Source of the DNA: Olivibacter domesticus
Lineage (GTDB): Bacteria > Bacteroidota > Bacteroidia > Sphingobacteriales > Sphingobacteriaceae
DNA: 64,000 nt
NCBI RefSeq assembly: GCF_900109575.1
Contig: NZ_FOAF01000001.1
Span: 963,662-1,027,661 of the forward strand
Direction of reading: 5' to 3'
Shown here piece after piece: positions 1-8,477 of this stretch. Under the pieces are notes generated by a model. That model was not told the DNA's origin. It saw only the letters and a program-made list of their open reading frames with translations, and made no database searches. The position numbers and the translations under genes were made by a program. Position 1 is the first letter of the stretch; the number at the start of each line of letters is the position of its first letter.

Positions 1-657
1 TTCTTTTTACTGTACTATCGTGATTTTTTTAGAGAATTTTTTTTCCATGCGTTTAAAAGTACTCCACAGGATAAAGTGCACGAGACACTCAACAAAATTT
101 ATATTGTGGTGCAAAGCTATTTACTGGGGTTGGTCACCGTTATGGCAATTGTAGCTATCTTAAACACCGTTGGCTTAATGATATTGGGGGTTGAGTACGC
201 ATGGTTTTTTGGAACCCTAGCATCGCTTCTTATGCTTCTCCCCTATATTGGTATAGCTATTGGCTCTATACTACCGGCTTTATTTGCACTAGCAACAAAA
301 GATAGTTATTGGTATGCAGTTGGCGTAGTGGCATGGTTTCAGATAGTACAATTTTTGGAAGGAAATTTAATTACGCCAAATATTGTAGGAGGTAAAGTAA
401 GTATTAATCCATTAATGGCAGTAATTGCTATTTTATTAGGCGGTATGTTGTTTGGCCTAGCTGGATTAATTTTAGCATTGCCATTGACTGCCGTAATTAA
501 AGTTCTATTTGACGCTATACCGTCAATGAAAGCATTTGGGTTTTTAATTGGCGAACCGGAAAAGTACCATCTTAAAAGATACTCTACTATGGTTTTGTTA
601 AAACGTTGGCAGCTTAAAGATAAGTTGCAGGAAAATGACAAAAACAAAAAAAAATAG
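1..657 (+). CDS. AI-2E family transporter, C-terminal part (cut by window start)
   Basis: This is the C-terminal part of an AI-2E/UPF0118 family polytopic inner-membrane protein. The frame is open from the first base of the window, so the gene begins upstream and the internal GTG at 76 is not its start. The visible part has several hydrophobic segments and the conserved late-family pattern (NIVGGKVSINPLMAVIAILLG, then GLAGLILALPLTAVIKV), followed by a Lys-rich cytoplasmic tail. A full-length paralogue lies at the other end of the window (53500) and aligns over the same region (VVGNQVNINPLF, GIAGMILAIPLLGMAKI). Family members export small molecules or ions; the substrate here cannot be read from sequence. 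Family assignment is firm, function is not. Confidence 0.85.
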   Translation, partial: FFLLYYRDFFREFFFHAFKSTPQDKVHETLNKIYIVVQSYLLGLVTVMAIVAILNTVGLMILGVEYAWFFGTLASLLMLLPYIGIAIGSILPALFALATKDSYWYAVGVVAWFQIVQFLEGNLITPNIVGGKVSINPLMAVIAILLGGMLFGLAGLILALPLTAVIKVLFDAIPSMKAFGFLIGEPEKYHLKRYSTMVLLKRWQLKDKLQENDKNKKK

Positions 658-710
658 GATAATTTTAACGACAACTACACGTTATTGTTCTATATTATTG
701 AATAAACATC

Positions 711-1076
711 ATGGAGCAATATGAAATTTCCGCCATAATGGCTGCTGCGTTGCCTTCGCTATTTATCGAGACAAAAAATAGTCGGCTAATGAATAATATC
801 AACGGAATAATGAAGTCTGTAGTAGTTTTTACAAGACGTATGCTAATAAAGCATGATCTTAATTCTGTTGAGACATGTATGGCATTGATTTATGAAATTT
901 ATAAGGAAGGAGACAGAAAAATAAAAACAGCTATCGAACGTGTTTATATTTTTTCTTTTTCCAGTTTACGAAAAGAGTGCTCATTACAAGAATGGAATGA
1001 TATTACCAGTAATATGCCAAGACCGCTGTATAATATTTATATTAAACAACTGAAACATGGAAAGATTACCACTTAA
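711..1076 (+). CDS. Hypothetical protein, 121 aa, cytoplasmic
   Basis: This small protein has no signal peptide or membrane segment and is predicted mostly helical. It contains a run of charged and hydrophobic residues (VETCMALIYEIYKEGDRKIK, then AIERVYIFSFSSL) resembling short uncharacterised Bacteroidota proteins, but I do not recognise a named domain. It follows the AI-2E family gene by 53 bases on the same strand and may be co-transcribed. It ends five bases before the convergent topB stop. No function is proposed. Confidence 0.6.
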   Translation: MEQYEISAIMAAALPSLFIETKNSRLMNNINGIMKSVVVFTRRMLIKHDLNSVETCMALIYEIYKEGDRKIKTAIERVYIFSFSSLRKECSLQEWNDITSNMPRPLYNIYIKQLKHGKITT

Positions 1077-1081
1077 GTCTG

Positions 1082-2920
1082 CTATTCTGAGGACAGTACT
1101 GGGTTTATTTCTTTTCCAGCAACTAATAATTCATTGGTAATGGTTCTAGTATAAGCTTTTATCTCTTCTTTAAATTCTTTAACACTTGATCCAGATCTTA
1201 TTTCTTCTAATCTTTTCTCCCATTGTCCGGTTAATTCAGCCTGTGCGATCATTTTATCTTTCACAACATCGTAGACAGCCAGTCCCATTGTTGTGGGAAA
1301 CAAATTCTTCTTTTGCCTAACGATATATGATCTCTTTATTAGTGTTTCAATAATAGCAGCTCTAGTAGCCGGTGTTCCCAAACCACTCCCCTTCATAGCA
1401 TAACGCAACTCCTCATCTTCTATTTCCTTACCCGCAGTTTCCATTGCTTTAAGAAGGGTCGCCTCGGTATAAAAAGGTTTTGGCTTGGTTTGTTTTTCAA
1501 GCATGCTTTTTTCTGTAATGGGCAAATGTTCACCCTCTTCTATTTTTGGTAAGCTTGGATTGTCTTCCTGTTCCTTATCCTCCTCTTCTTTTTCATTATA
1601 TATAGATCGCCATCCCGCGGATCGGATAACCGTTCCACTGGCAATAAAAGTTGATCCCGATTCTATAATTATTTTAGTTAAATCTTTTACGCATATTTCA
1701 TGGAATGCTTCTAACATTCTTGCTATAATCATATCGTAAATTTCTTGCTTATCCGAAGGTAGATTCCTAGGCGTCTCGCCTGTAGGAAGGATCGCATGAT
1801 GATCTGTAACCTTTTTTGCATTGACGCTTCTTTTATTTAATTTTTGGCTTTTTAAATATGCAGCGTGTTTTCCAAATTGTGGATGTCCCTGTTGTTTTTC
1901 GATGAGCGCTGGTACTGTTGCAAATACATCGTCGCCTATATATTGACTACCCGTACGTGGATAAGTAATCAATTTCTCCTCATATAACCGTTGTAATATG
2001 GATAAAGTCTCATCAGCGGTATATCCTTTCTTTTTATTTGCTTCTTGTTGTAAGCTACTTAAATCATGTAATAAGGGAGGTGGTTCTTTTTTAGTTTTTG
2101 CTTCTACTTTTATTATTTCTGCACCGTTAGGGAATCCACTCGCTTGGTCTTTAACAGCTTGTAGAATTTGTTCAGCTTCTTCCTTTTTACTATAATTTTT
2201 CTTCGAGATAGCCTTAAAGTACTGTTCGTTTTTATGTAGTTGTATGCTGATCTGATAATAGGTCTGCGGAACAAAATTTTTGTTTTCTAAGTATCGAGAA
2301 CAGATCATTCCTAATGTTGGTGTTTGAACACGGCCCAACGATAGGACTGTTTTTGAACCTGCAGAAATACTCAAGGCTTGTGTGGCATTCATACCCACCA
2401 GCCAATCCGACTCCGATCTACAATGAGCAGAGTAAAATAATGTATCATACTCCTTTCCAGGTTTTAAGTTTCTAAAACCATCTTTAATAGCCGCATCAGT
2501 TTGCGAAGAAATCCATAGTCGTCTAAATGGTTTTTTACATTGAAGATAGTGATAGATATATCTAAAAATGAGTTCTCCTTCTCGTCCCGCATCTGTAGCC
2601 ACAATAATTTCAGATGCCATATCAAACAACATCTTAATTGTATTTAGTTGCTTTCTTATAGATGGGTCTTCTACAATACCGTCTTTTGTTTTAATCTTAC
2701 GAACACTCAATTTCAATCGCTGAGGTAGCATAGGTAAGTTTTTAGCCTTCCATCCTATATACCCGTATTCCTGTGGAGGTGCTAATTGCAATAAATGACC
2801 AAATGCCCAAGTAAATGAATATCCTTTACCTTCTATGTACCCTTCTCTCTTAGTTGTTGCGCCAAAAACTTTTGCCAAATCGCGAGCAACAGAAGGTTTT
2901 TCCGTTATAATAATTTTCAT
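1082..2920 (-). CDS. topB: DNA topoisomerase III (type IA)
   Basis: This enzyme relaxes and decatenates DNA by passing strands through a transient single-strand break. The N-terminal TOPRIM domain starts at once (MKIIITEKPSVARDLAKVFG) and carries the acidic motif DAGREGE at about residues 110-116. The catalytic tyrosine lies in ITYPRTGSQYI (Tyr320). A late SGLGTPATRAAIIETLI motif is also typical of type IA enzymes. At 612 residues it is short, with no C-terminal Cys4 zinc fingers, which fits the TopB-like enzymes widespread in Bacteroidota and on their integrative elements; nothing nearby indicates such an element. A long imperfect inverted repeat lies just upstream of the start. Confidence 0.95.
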   Translation of the reverse strand: MKIIITEKPSVARDLAKVFGATTKREGYIEGKGYSFTWAFGHLLQLAPPQEYGYIGWKAKNLPMLPQRLKLSVRKIKTKDGIVEDPSIRKQLNTIKMLFDMASEIIVATDAGREGELIFRYIYHYLQCKKPFRRLWISSQTDAAIKDGFRNLKPGKEYDTLFYSAHCRSESDWLVGMNATQALSISAGSKTVLSLGRVQTPTLGMICSRYLENKNFVPQTYYQISIQLHKNEQYFKAISKKNYSKKEEAEQILQAVKDQASGFPNGAEIIKVEAKTKKEPPPLLHDLSSLQQEANKKKGYTADETLSILQRLYEEKLITYPRTGSQYIGDDVFATVPALIEKQQGHPQFGKHAAYLKSQKLNKRSVNAKKVTDHHAILPTGETPRNLPSDKQEIYDMIIARMLEAFHEICVKDLTKIIIESGSTFIASGTVIRSAGWRSIYNEKEEEDKEQEDNPSLPKIEEGEHLPITEKSMLEKQTKPKPFYTEATLLKAMETAGKEIEDEELRYAMKGSGLGTPATRAAIIETLIKRSYIVRQKKNLFPTTMGLAVYDVVKDKMIAQAELTGQWEKRLEEIRSGSSVKEFKEEIKAYTRTITNELLVAGKEINPVLSSE

Positions 2921-2944
2921 CCGTATAAATTGTTTTTCAGTGGA

Positions 2945-3007
2945 GATGAAGCTATCATGATTTTTTACATATTACGTGAGCTTTTACAAAATCATGATGG
3001 TTTCATC
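2945..3007. repeat. Imperfect inverted repeat upstream of topB
   Basis: The left arm GATGAA-gct-ATCATGATTTT (2945-2964) pairs with AAAATCATGAT-ggt-TTCATC (2988-3007). This gives 17 paired bases with a 3x3 internal mismatch and a 23-base loop. It ends 25 bases from the topB start, on the upstream side, so it sits in the promoter or 5' leader. It could be an operator, a leader hairpin, or a terminator for an unseen plus-strand transcript, since T-rich sequence follows on the plus strand. Confidence 0.55.
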
Positions 3008-3186
3008 TTTTCTTGTTTTTGGAAGCGCTAATTTAGCCTATCTTAATATGAAAACGGTATTTTTTTACACATAGCTGATAGTCAATTATTAAGATATTAG
3101 CATTTATTTCTACTATATGCTGCTGAATTTAAGTTAATACTATTAGCTAAGAAAACATTACATTAGTAGTTTATACGCTAGTTTAT

Positions 3187-3969
3187 ATGTATCCTTTAAC
3201 AATCACTTTTTTCCTCATTGTGGCAGCTATTATAGTGCTCTTTTATTTGTCGAGGAGAAAAAAATCACTGAGAAGGCTAGAATTGAATAATAAGATAAGT
3301 GCGTATAGGATACTTCTTGAAAATCATGTGTTGTTTTATCAAAAACTTAACCTAACAGAGAAAGAACGTTTTTTAAAGGAAGTTGTTGATTTTCTGGCAG
3401 GAGTGAACATTGAAGGAGTAGGCGTAGAAGTAAATGATCTGGACAAGATTTTAGTTGCCTCAAGTGCTATTATTCCAATATTCTCATTTAAAAACTGGCA
3501 ATATAAAAATATTACAAACATTATTTTATATCCTGATACGTTTAATGAAGAATATCAGTACGAAGGAGAAAAAAGAAATACACTTGGAATGGTGGGAACC
3601 GGTTATATGAACGGCCAGATGGTCTTATCAAAACAAGCTTTACATCTAGGTTTCTCGTCGCAAGCGGGTGTCAGTAATACTGGAATTCATGAATTTGTAC
3701 ATTTAATAGATAAGAGTGATGGCAGTACAGACGGCGTTCCAGAAAGCTTACTGAATAACAGTTATGTAATCCCCTGGCTCAAATTAATGCATCAGGAAAT
3801 GAAAAAAATAAAAAGAGGTGATTCAGATGTTGATCCATATGCATTAACAAATGAAGCTGAATTTTTAGCCGTTGTAGCGGAATATTTTTTTGAAAAACCT
3901 TCAAAATTAAAGAAGAATCACCCTGAACTATTTCAGATGCTTCAGCAGATCTTTAACATAAAGAGTTAA
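3187..3969 (+). CDS. Membrane-anchored zinc peptidase of the MtfA (Mlc titration factor A) family
   Basis: This is a 260-residue M90-type metallopeptidase. An N-terminal transmembrane helix (about residues 5-22, ending in RRKK) anchors the catalytic domain on the cytoplasmic side. The zinc motif HEFVH is at residues 168-172 and is followed by the family pattern IDKSDGSTDGVPESLL. A downstream Glu in EAEFLAVVAEYFFEKP matches the third zinc-ligand region. In enterobacteria MtfA binds the repressor Mlc and is itself an aminopeptidase; no Mlc homologue is visible here, so a different physiological role is likely. The gene stands alone between topB and a convergent HxlR regulator. Confidence 0.85.
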   Translation: MYPLTITFFLIVAAIIVLFYLSRRKKSLRRLELNNKISAYRILLENHVLFYQKLNLTEKERFLKEVVDFLAGVNIEGVGVEVNDLDKILVASSAIIPIFSFKNWQYKNITNIILYPDTFNEEYQYEGEKRNTLGMVGTGYMNGQMVLSKQALHLGFSSQAGVSNTGIHEFVHLIDKSDGSTDGVPESLLNNSYVIPWLKLMHQEMKKIKRGDSDVDPYALTNEAEFLAVVAEYFFEKPSKLKKNHPELFQMLQQIFNIKS

Positions 3970-4007
3970 ATAAAGCTCTTTCCCTTCTAGTTGGTCGCCA
4001 TAAGATC

Positions 4008-4379
4008 TTAGCGATGACTTTCTTCTTTTATTTTTTCGCGATGATTTAATCCCCAATGAATCATCTCTTTTATGATATTTTGAAGTGTTTCTCCATATGC
4101 TGAAAGTTCATATTCGACTGTTATTGGTTTTGTATCGCATACCTTGCGTGTAACCAAACCATTTATTTCCAATTCTCTCAATTCTTTGGATAACATTTTT
4201 GCTCCAACCCCTTCTACCTCTCGCTGTAATTCCATAAAACGTCTTTTACCAAAACTTAATGATGTAATAATCGAAATTTTCCATTTACCGCTAAGCATAT
4301 CCAACGTGTCATGTACAGCTCTGAGCTTTACTTTACATCCATCACTGGTAATAGATTTTTTTTCTATTTCATTTTTCAT
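4008..4379 (-). CDS. HxlR family transcriptional regulator
   Basis: This is a 123-residue winged-helix repressor or sensor of the HxlR/DUF24 family. The core (VKLRAVHDTLDMLSGKWKIS, then FMELQREVEGVGAKMLSKELRELEINGLVTRKV) is diagnostic. I start it at the ATG at 4379; the same frame extends to 4451, but those residues (MREHSPTVTNLACER...) do not look like family sequence. Members often sense quinones or electrophiles through a cysteine and regulate an adjacent reductase. The divergent neighbour is indeed a nitroreductase, and inverted repeats lie between the two. Regulation of that neighbour is inferred. Confidence 0.9.
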   Translation of the reverse strand: MKNEIEKKSITSDGCKVKLRAVHDTLDMLSGKWKISIITSLSFGKRRFMELQREVEGVGAKMLSKELRELEINGLVTRKVCDTKPITVEYELSAYGETLQNIIKEMIHWGLNHREKIKEESHR

Positions 4380-4522
4380 TAGTGTCAATTTGATTTTTGT
4401 GTTCGAGCGCTCGCAAGCTAGGTTCGTTACCGTTGGTGAGTGCTCTCTCATGTGGTTTCATCTGTAAACAATTTTACTTCCATTGCTTGGATAGGGCTCG
4501 CCATCCAATATAGTTTCTCGGA

Positions 4523-4561
4523 GGAAAGTACTTCCTTATTTATAATTACTTTCAAAAGTAA
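4523..4561. promoter_or_regulatory. Candidate HxlR operators between regulator and nitroreductase
   Basis: Two symmetric elements share an AGTA/TACT core. An imperfect palindrome, GGAAAGTACTTCC, is at 4523-4535. A perfect inverted repeat, TTACTTT-CA-AAAGTAA, is at 4546-4561. They sit between the divergent genes, 77 or more bases before the nitroreductase start. The symmetry is seen directly; binding by the HxlR protein is inferred from the arrangement. Confidence 0.45.
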
Positions 4562-4637
4562 ACTATTATTCTGACTTTTGCAATGACATTATACAAGTGT
4601 GTAGAGAATGTGTTCAGAAATATCAATTTGAAAAAAT

Positions 4638-5270
4638 ATGGAATTATTAAAAGCTTTAAATTGGCGATACGCCACAAAAAAAATGAATGGAGAATCCGTT
4701 CTTCAAGATAAAGTAGATGCAATAGTTGAAGCTGCTCACCTAGCTCCTACTTCGTCAGGTTTGCAACCTTTTGAAATTCTTGTGGTAACAAACAAAGAGG
4801 TGAAAGAGAAAATCAAAGAGATTGCTTACAATCAAAGTCAAATAACTGATAGTTCGCATTTATTGATTTTCGCTGCGTGGGACGACTATACTGCTGAACG
4901 GATCAACAGTATATTTTCTTATACGGTATCCCAACGAGGACTACCGTCTGATGCCATGGACGATTATAAAAATAAAATTTTAGGACTCTATACGGCGCGC
5001 TCCGCGGATGAAAATTTTCAACATGCAGCACGTCAAGCCTATATTAGTTTCGGGATAGCGATTGCTGCTGCAGCCGAACTTAAAGTGGATGCTACACCAA
5101 TGGAAGGATTTGATAATGCTGCCTTGGACAAGTTATTAGGGCTGAATGAAAAAGGGCTTAAGAGTGTAACATTATTACCTTTGGGTTACCGGGACGAATC
5201 AAATGATTGGCTCGTAAATTTAAAGAAAGTTAGAAAACCACGTACAGAGTTCGTTACGGAGGTCGCTTAA
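4638..5270 (+). CDS. NAD(P)H-dependent nitroreductase family protein (NfsB/YdgI-like)
   Basis: This is a 210-residue FMN-dependent oxidoreductase. The N-terminal signature (LNWRYATKKMNG, then EAAHLAPTSSGLQPFEILVV) is the flavin-binding start of the nitroreductase fold. The C-terminal stretch (AELKVDATPMEGFDNAALDKLLG, then SVTLLPLGYRDESNDW) matches NfsB-like members that reduce quinones and nitroaromatics. It is soluble and probably dimeric. It lies divergent from an HxlR regulator, an arrangement common for redox-stress reductases. A strong intrinsic terminator follows directly, so it is a single-gene unit. Confidence 0.9.
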   Translation: MELLKALNWRYATKKMNGESVLQDKVDAIVEAAHLAPTSSGLQPFEILVVTNKEVKEKIKEIAYNQSQITDSSHLLIFAAWDDYTAERINSIFSYTVSQRGLPSDAMDDYKNKILGLYTARSADENFQHAARQAYISFGIAIAAAAELKVDATPMEGFDNAALDKLLGLNEKGLKSVTLLPLGYRDESNDWLVNLKKVRKPRTEFVTEVA

Positions 5271-5286
5271 GCCATTCCAATTATGT

Positions 5287-5319
5287 AATATCTTTAGAAA
5301 TGAAATCTCTAAAGATATT
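5287..5319 (+). terminator. Intrinsic terminator after the nitroreductase gene
   Basis: Perfect 12-base arms AATATCTTTAGA and TCTAAAGATATT, with a nine-base loop, are followed by ATTTTTTT. It lies 16 bases past the stop codon. Confidence 0.85.
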
Positions 5320-5494
5320 ATTTTTTTGTTAATGTGTAAACGTTTGTTTATTGGTATTTGGTAATATATTTCATTTATTAATATGAATATATCAATGAAA
5401 TGATTATTTTCACGCCGGCCAAAATAAAAAAAGAAATACAATTATTAACTCTGTAATACCCTATTTCTGTATTTATTAACATATTCAACAAAAA

Positions 5495-7123
5495 ATGGAA
5501 TTTAGCGATCAATTAAAATCGATTTTTGTGCCAGAAAGCACAATACCGATTGAATTTAGCCTTCCGCAGGAAACACATCAGCGGGAGTATTTGTGTGACG
5601 GCGAAATGCGGCAATGGAATGGAGACGTGAGTGAAGTTTATTCACCAGTTTGTATACCAGATGAACAAGGTAATTTAGTTCGTAAATTTATAGGCACCTA
5701 TCCTGTTTGCACGGAAAAAGAAGCAATGGAAGCACTTGATGCAGCTGTGAATGCCTATGATAACGGTCGGGGCGAATGGCCTACGATGAGCGTTGATAAC
5801 CGTATTAAATGTTTGCAGAAGTTTGTTTTTAAAATGAGTGAGCAACGCACACTGGTTGTTAATTTGATTATGTGGGAAATAGGGAAATCGCAAACCGATG
5901 CTGCAAAAGAATTTGACAGAACAGTTGATTATATCAATGCTACTATTGATGCTTTAAAGGATATAGACCGACAGTCCTCCCGATTTGAAATAGAAGAAGG
6001 CGTAGTTGCGCAAACAAGACGCTCCCCAATTGGAGTAGTGCTTTGCATGGGGCCATTTAATTATCCATTAAATGAAACGTTTACCACGCTTATCCCTGCA
6101 ATTATTATGGGAAACACCTTATTATTTAAACCGCCTAAACATGGCACGTTACTACATTACCCATTATTGAAGGCGTTCCAGGAATCTTTTCCTAAAGGGG
6201 TTGTAAATACGATATATGGTAGAGGAGCTACCATTACGCCAGGATTGATGCAAACAGGAAGGATAAATGTGTTAGCTTTTATAGGCTCGAGCAAGGTAGC
6301 AAATGATTTAAAGAAACGTCATCCTAAAATTAATAGATTAAGAGCTGTTTTAAGCTTAGACGCTAAAAATGCTGCAATAGTTACGAAGAACGCTGATATT
6401 GCACTTTCGGTGAATGAAATAGTTTTGGGTGCTCTATCTTTTAATGGGCAGCGATGCACCGCCATCAAAATTGTTTTTGTACACAAAGACATTGCCGATA
6501 ACTTTTTAATACAGTTAAGCGCTGCTGTTGCCAAACTTAAATTTGGTATGCCATGGGAACCTGGTGTAAGTTTAACCCCTCTTCCTGAACCTGGTAAACC
6601 GGAGTACCTTAAAGAATGCATCGAAGATGCACAAAAAAATGGAGCGAGGGTAGTAAACGAAAATGGCGGTAAAAATGTAGCATCGTTTGTATACCCAGCG
6701 ATAGTATATCCTGTAAATGAAAAAATGAAGCTCTATAGAGAAGAACAATTTGGCCCGATCATTCCTGTTATTCCATTTGATTCAATTGACGAACCAATTC
6801 AATATCAGATAGACTCTCCTCATGGCATGCAAGTGAGTATTTTCAGTAATGATGCGCAAGAAATAGCTTCGTTAATAGATCCTTTTGTGAACTTGGTAAG
6901 TCGCGTTAATATTAATAGTCAATGTCAACGAGGACCGGATAAATTTCCCTTTACAGGTAGAAAAGATAGTGCAGAAGGTACACTTTCGGTAGTTGATGCG
7001 TTAAGATCTTTCTCTATACGTTCATTAGTGGCAACCAAAATGAATGACACGAATAAACAATTGATTAATGAGATTGTAAATCATCAGAATTCTAATTTTT
7101 TAAGTACTAACTTTATTTTTTAG
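5495..7123 (+). CDS. gapN: NADP-dependent, non-phosphorylating glyceraldehyde-3-phosphate dehydrogenase (ALDH11 type)
   Basis: This is a 542-residue aldehyde dehydrogenase superfamily member that would oxidise glyceraldehyde 3-phosphate to 3-phosphoglycerate with NADP+, bypassing ATP-yielding glycolysis and supplying NADPH. The catalytic cysteine is Cys321 in FNGQRCTAIK. The coenzyme-binding part includes GPFNYPLNETFTTLIPAI and FIGSSKVA. The overall match to plant and Bacteroidota GapN-like enzymes is good over the full length. One oddity: the segment that in most ALDHs reads LELGGK, with the general-base Glu, here reads LSLDAK (residues 286-291). The exact substrate is therefore less certain than the family. 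A bidirectional terminator follows. Confidence 0.85.
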   Translation: MEFSDQLKSIFVPESTIPIEFSLPQETHQREYLCDGEMRQWNGDVSEVYSPVCIPDEQGNLVRKFIGTYPVCTEKEAMEALDAAVNAYDNGRGEWPTMSVDNRIKCLQKFVFKMSEQRTLVVNLIMWEIGKSQTDAAKEFDRTVDYINATIDALKDIDRQSSRFEIEEGVVAQTRRSPIGVVLCMGPFNYPLNETFTTLIPAIIMGNTLLFKPPKHGTLLHYPLLKAFQESFPKGVVNTIYGRGATITPGLMQTGRINVLAFIGSSKVANDLKKRHPKINRLRAVLSLDAKNAAIVTKNADIALSVNEIVLGALSFNGQRCTAIKIVFVHKDIADNFLIQLSAAVAKLKFGMPWEPGVSLTPLPEPGKPEYLKECIEDAQKNGARVVNENGGKNVASFVYPAIVYPVNEKMKLYREEQFGPIIPVIPFDSIDEPIQYQIDSPHGMQVSIFSNDAQEIASLIDPFVNLVSRVNINSQCQRGPDKFPFTGRKDSAEGTLSVVDALRSFSIRSLVATKMNDTNKQLINEIVNHQNSNFLSTNFIF

Positions 7124-7141
7124 TCAGATGTTATCTATAAA

Positions 7142-7172
7142 CAAAGGGCATAGGAGTTCTCCATGCCCTTTG
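7142..7172. terminator. Bidirectional terminator between gapN and the M16 peptidase operon
   Basis: Perfect ten-base arms CAAAGGGCAT and ATGCCCTTTG enclose a loop that is itself partly symmetric (GGAGttCTCC). It lies between two convergent stop codons, so it can serve both strands. Confidence 0.8.
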
Positions 7173-7199
7173 CTCTAAGTTTTTATAATATACTAGTAT

Positions 7200-8477
7200 T
7201 TAAATTTTCCCTACGATTACTTTAGACATTTCGGAGAAATTTAAGTATTTATTTGCTATCGCTAAAACATCTTCGGGAGTGCTTTCCTTTATTTTTTGTA
7301 AATGGCGGGTATAGTAATGTAAATCCAAACCGATAAAGTGAACATTTTTAAATTTATCAACATGAGAAAAAATATTCTCCAATGACCCTATAAATGCACC
7401 ATTCATATAGTTTTTCACAAGATTAAGTTCATCTATCGGCATAAGATCTGTCCGTAATTTGTCCATTTCTTTATGAATCTCATCTAATGTAGCCTGCGTA
7501 ACGTTTATACCAACTTCGGTAGCAATTGTAAAGAAGGCGCTGTGCTTTAATGAACCTATGCCTGAACCAATACCATATGTATATCCCTTCTCCTCTCTTA
7601 TATTAGACATTAACCTCGACCCAAAATATCCACCTAAAATGGTGTTTACCAGTTGCAATGATGAAAAATCTTCATGAGCTCTGTTTACGGTTCGGCAACC
7701 TATGCGTATAGCAGATTGAAGTGCATTGTTTTTTTCTATAAGAATCGTTTCATTAGGGTTTATATCAAAAATATATGGATGATCTTCTAGTGGTTCGCCT
7801 GTTCTTTCCCATTCATCGCCAAATATCTTATGTATAGAACTTATGATCTCTGATGAAACCTTACCCGAAACAAACATAGTACAGTTGTCGGCCACAATTT
7901 GCTTATTAGACAAATTAATTAAAGGTTCTTGTTCTAATGTTTTATAATCAACTAGGTCAGGACTGAAGCCATATCGGTTGTCGCCAAAAATAGTTTTGTT
8001 AAAGACTCTTCTCGCTACAAAATCATTTTTTTCCAAAGAAACAGAAAGAGATTGCCTATTATTTCTTTTATAAGTTTTTAATTCTTGTTCAGGGAAAATG
8101 CTATTTGTTAAAATATCTTTTATCACCGGTAACAAAAAATCAACGTACTTATTTAGTACATATAGCGTAAGTGATGTATGGTCAAAAGAATATTCAGGTT
8201 GCAGAAATGCTCCGTAAAAATCAACTTTTTCTGCTATTTCAGCACTCTCGAGGCTTTTCGTTCCTTCTATTAACATACCTCCTAAGGCCATGTTAAGGAG
8301 CGGTGTACTTCCTTTCGGACTGATGTTGTTAAAAACCCACTCAATGCGAACAAGGTCTTGAGCATCCGTATTAAAAATGAAGAGATTAATCCCATTACTC
8401 AAATTTTCTTTAACTGGCTCAAAAAGTTTTACTTGCTCGATATCTTTAAATTCAGGTGCGGTGCTTCTATTAATCAT
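7200..8477 (-). CDS. M16 family peptidase, non-catalytic partner subunit
   Basis: This 425-residue protein has the two-domain M16 (pitrilysin/MPP) fold but lacks the HxxEH zinc motif; the equivalent region reads LNMALGGMLIEGTKS. It keeps the C-terminal substrate-binding signature (REEKGYTYGIGSGIGSLKHS, the R/Y motif of M16 proteins). Its start overlaps the upstream gene's end by eight bases, implying translational coupling. Pairs of one catalytic and one R/Y-bearing inactive subunit form heterodimers in other bacteria and in mitochondrial processing peptidase, so the same is likely here. There is no signal peptide. Substrates are unknown. Confidence 0.88.
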   Translation of the reverse strand: MINRSTAPEFKDIEQVKLFEPVKENLSNGINLFIFNTDAQDLVRIEWVFNNISPKGSTPLLNMALGGMLIEGTKSLESAEIAEKVDFYGAFLQPEYSFDHTSLTLYVLNKYVDFLLPVIKDILTNSIFPEQELKTYKRNNRQSLSVSLEKNDFVARRVFNKTIFGDNRYGFSPDLVDYKTLEQEPLINLSNKQIVADNCTMFVSGKVSSEIISSIHKIFGDEWERTGEPLEDHPYIFDINPNETILIEKNNALQSAIRIGCRTVNRAHEDFSSLQLVNTILGGYFGSRLMSNIREEKGYTYGIGSGIGSLKHSAFFTIATEVGINVTQATLDEIHKEMDKLRTDLMPIDELNLVKNYMNGAFIGSLENIFSHVDKFKNVHFIGLDLHYYTRHLQKIKESTPEDVLAIANKYLNFSEMSKVIVGKI

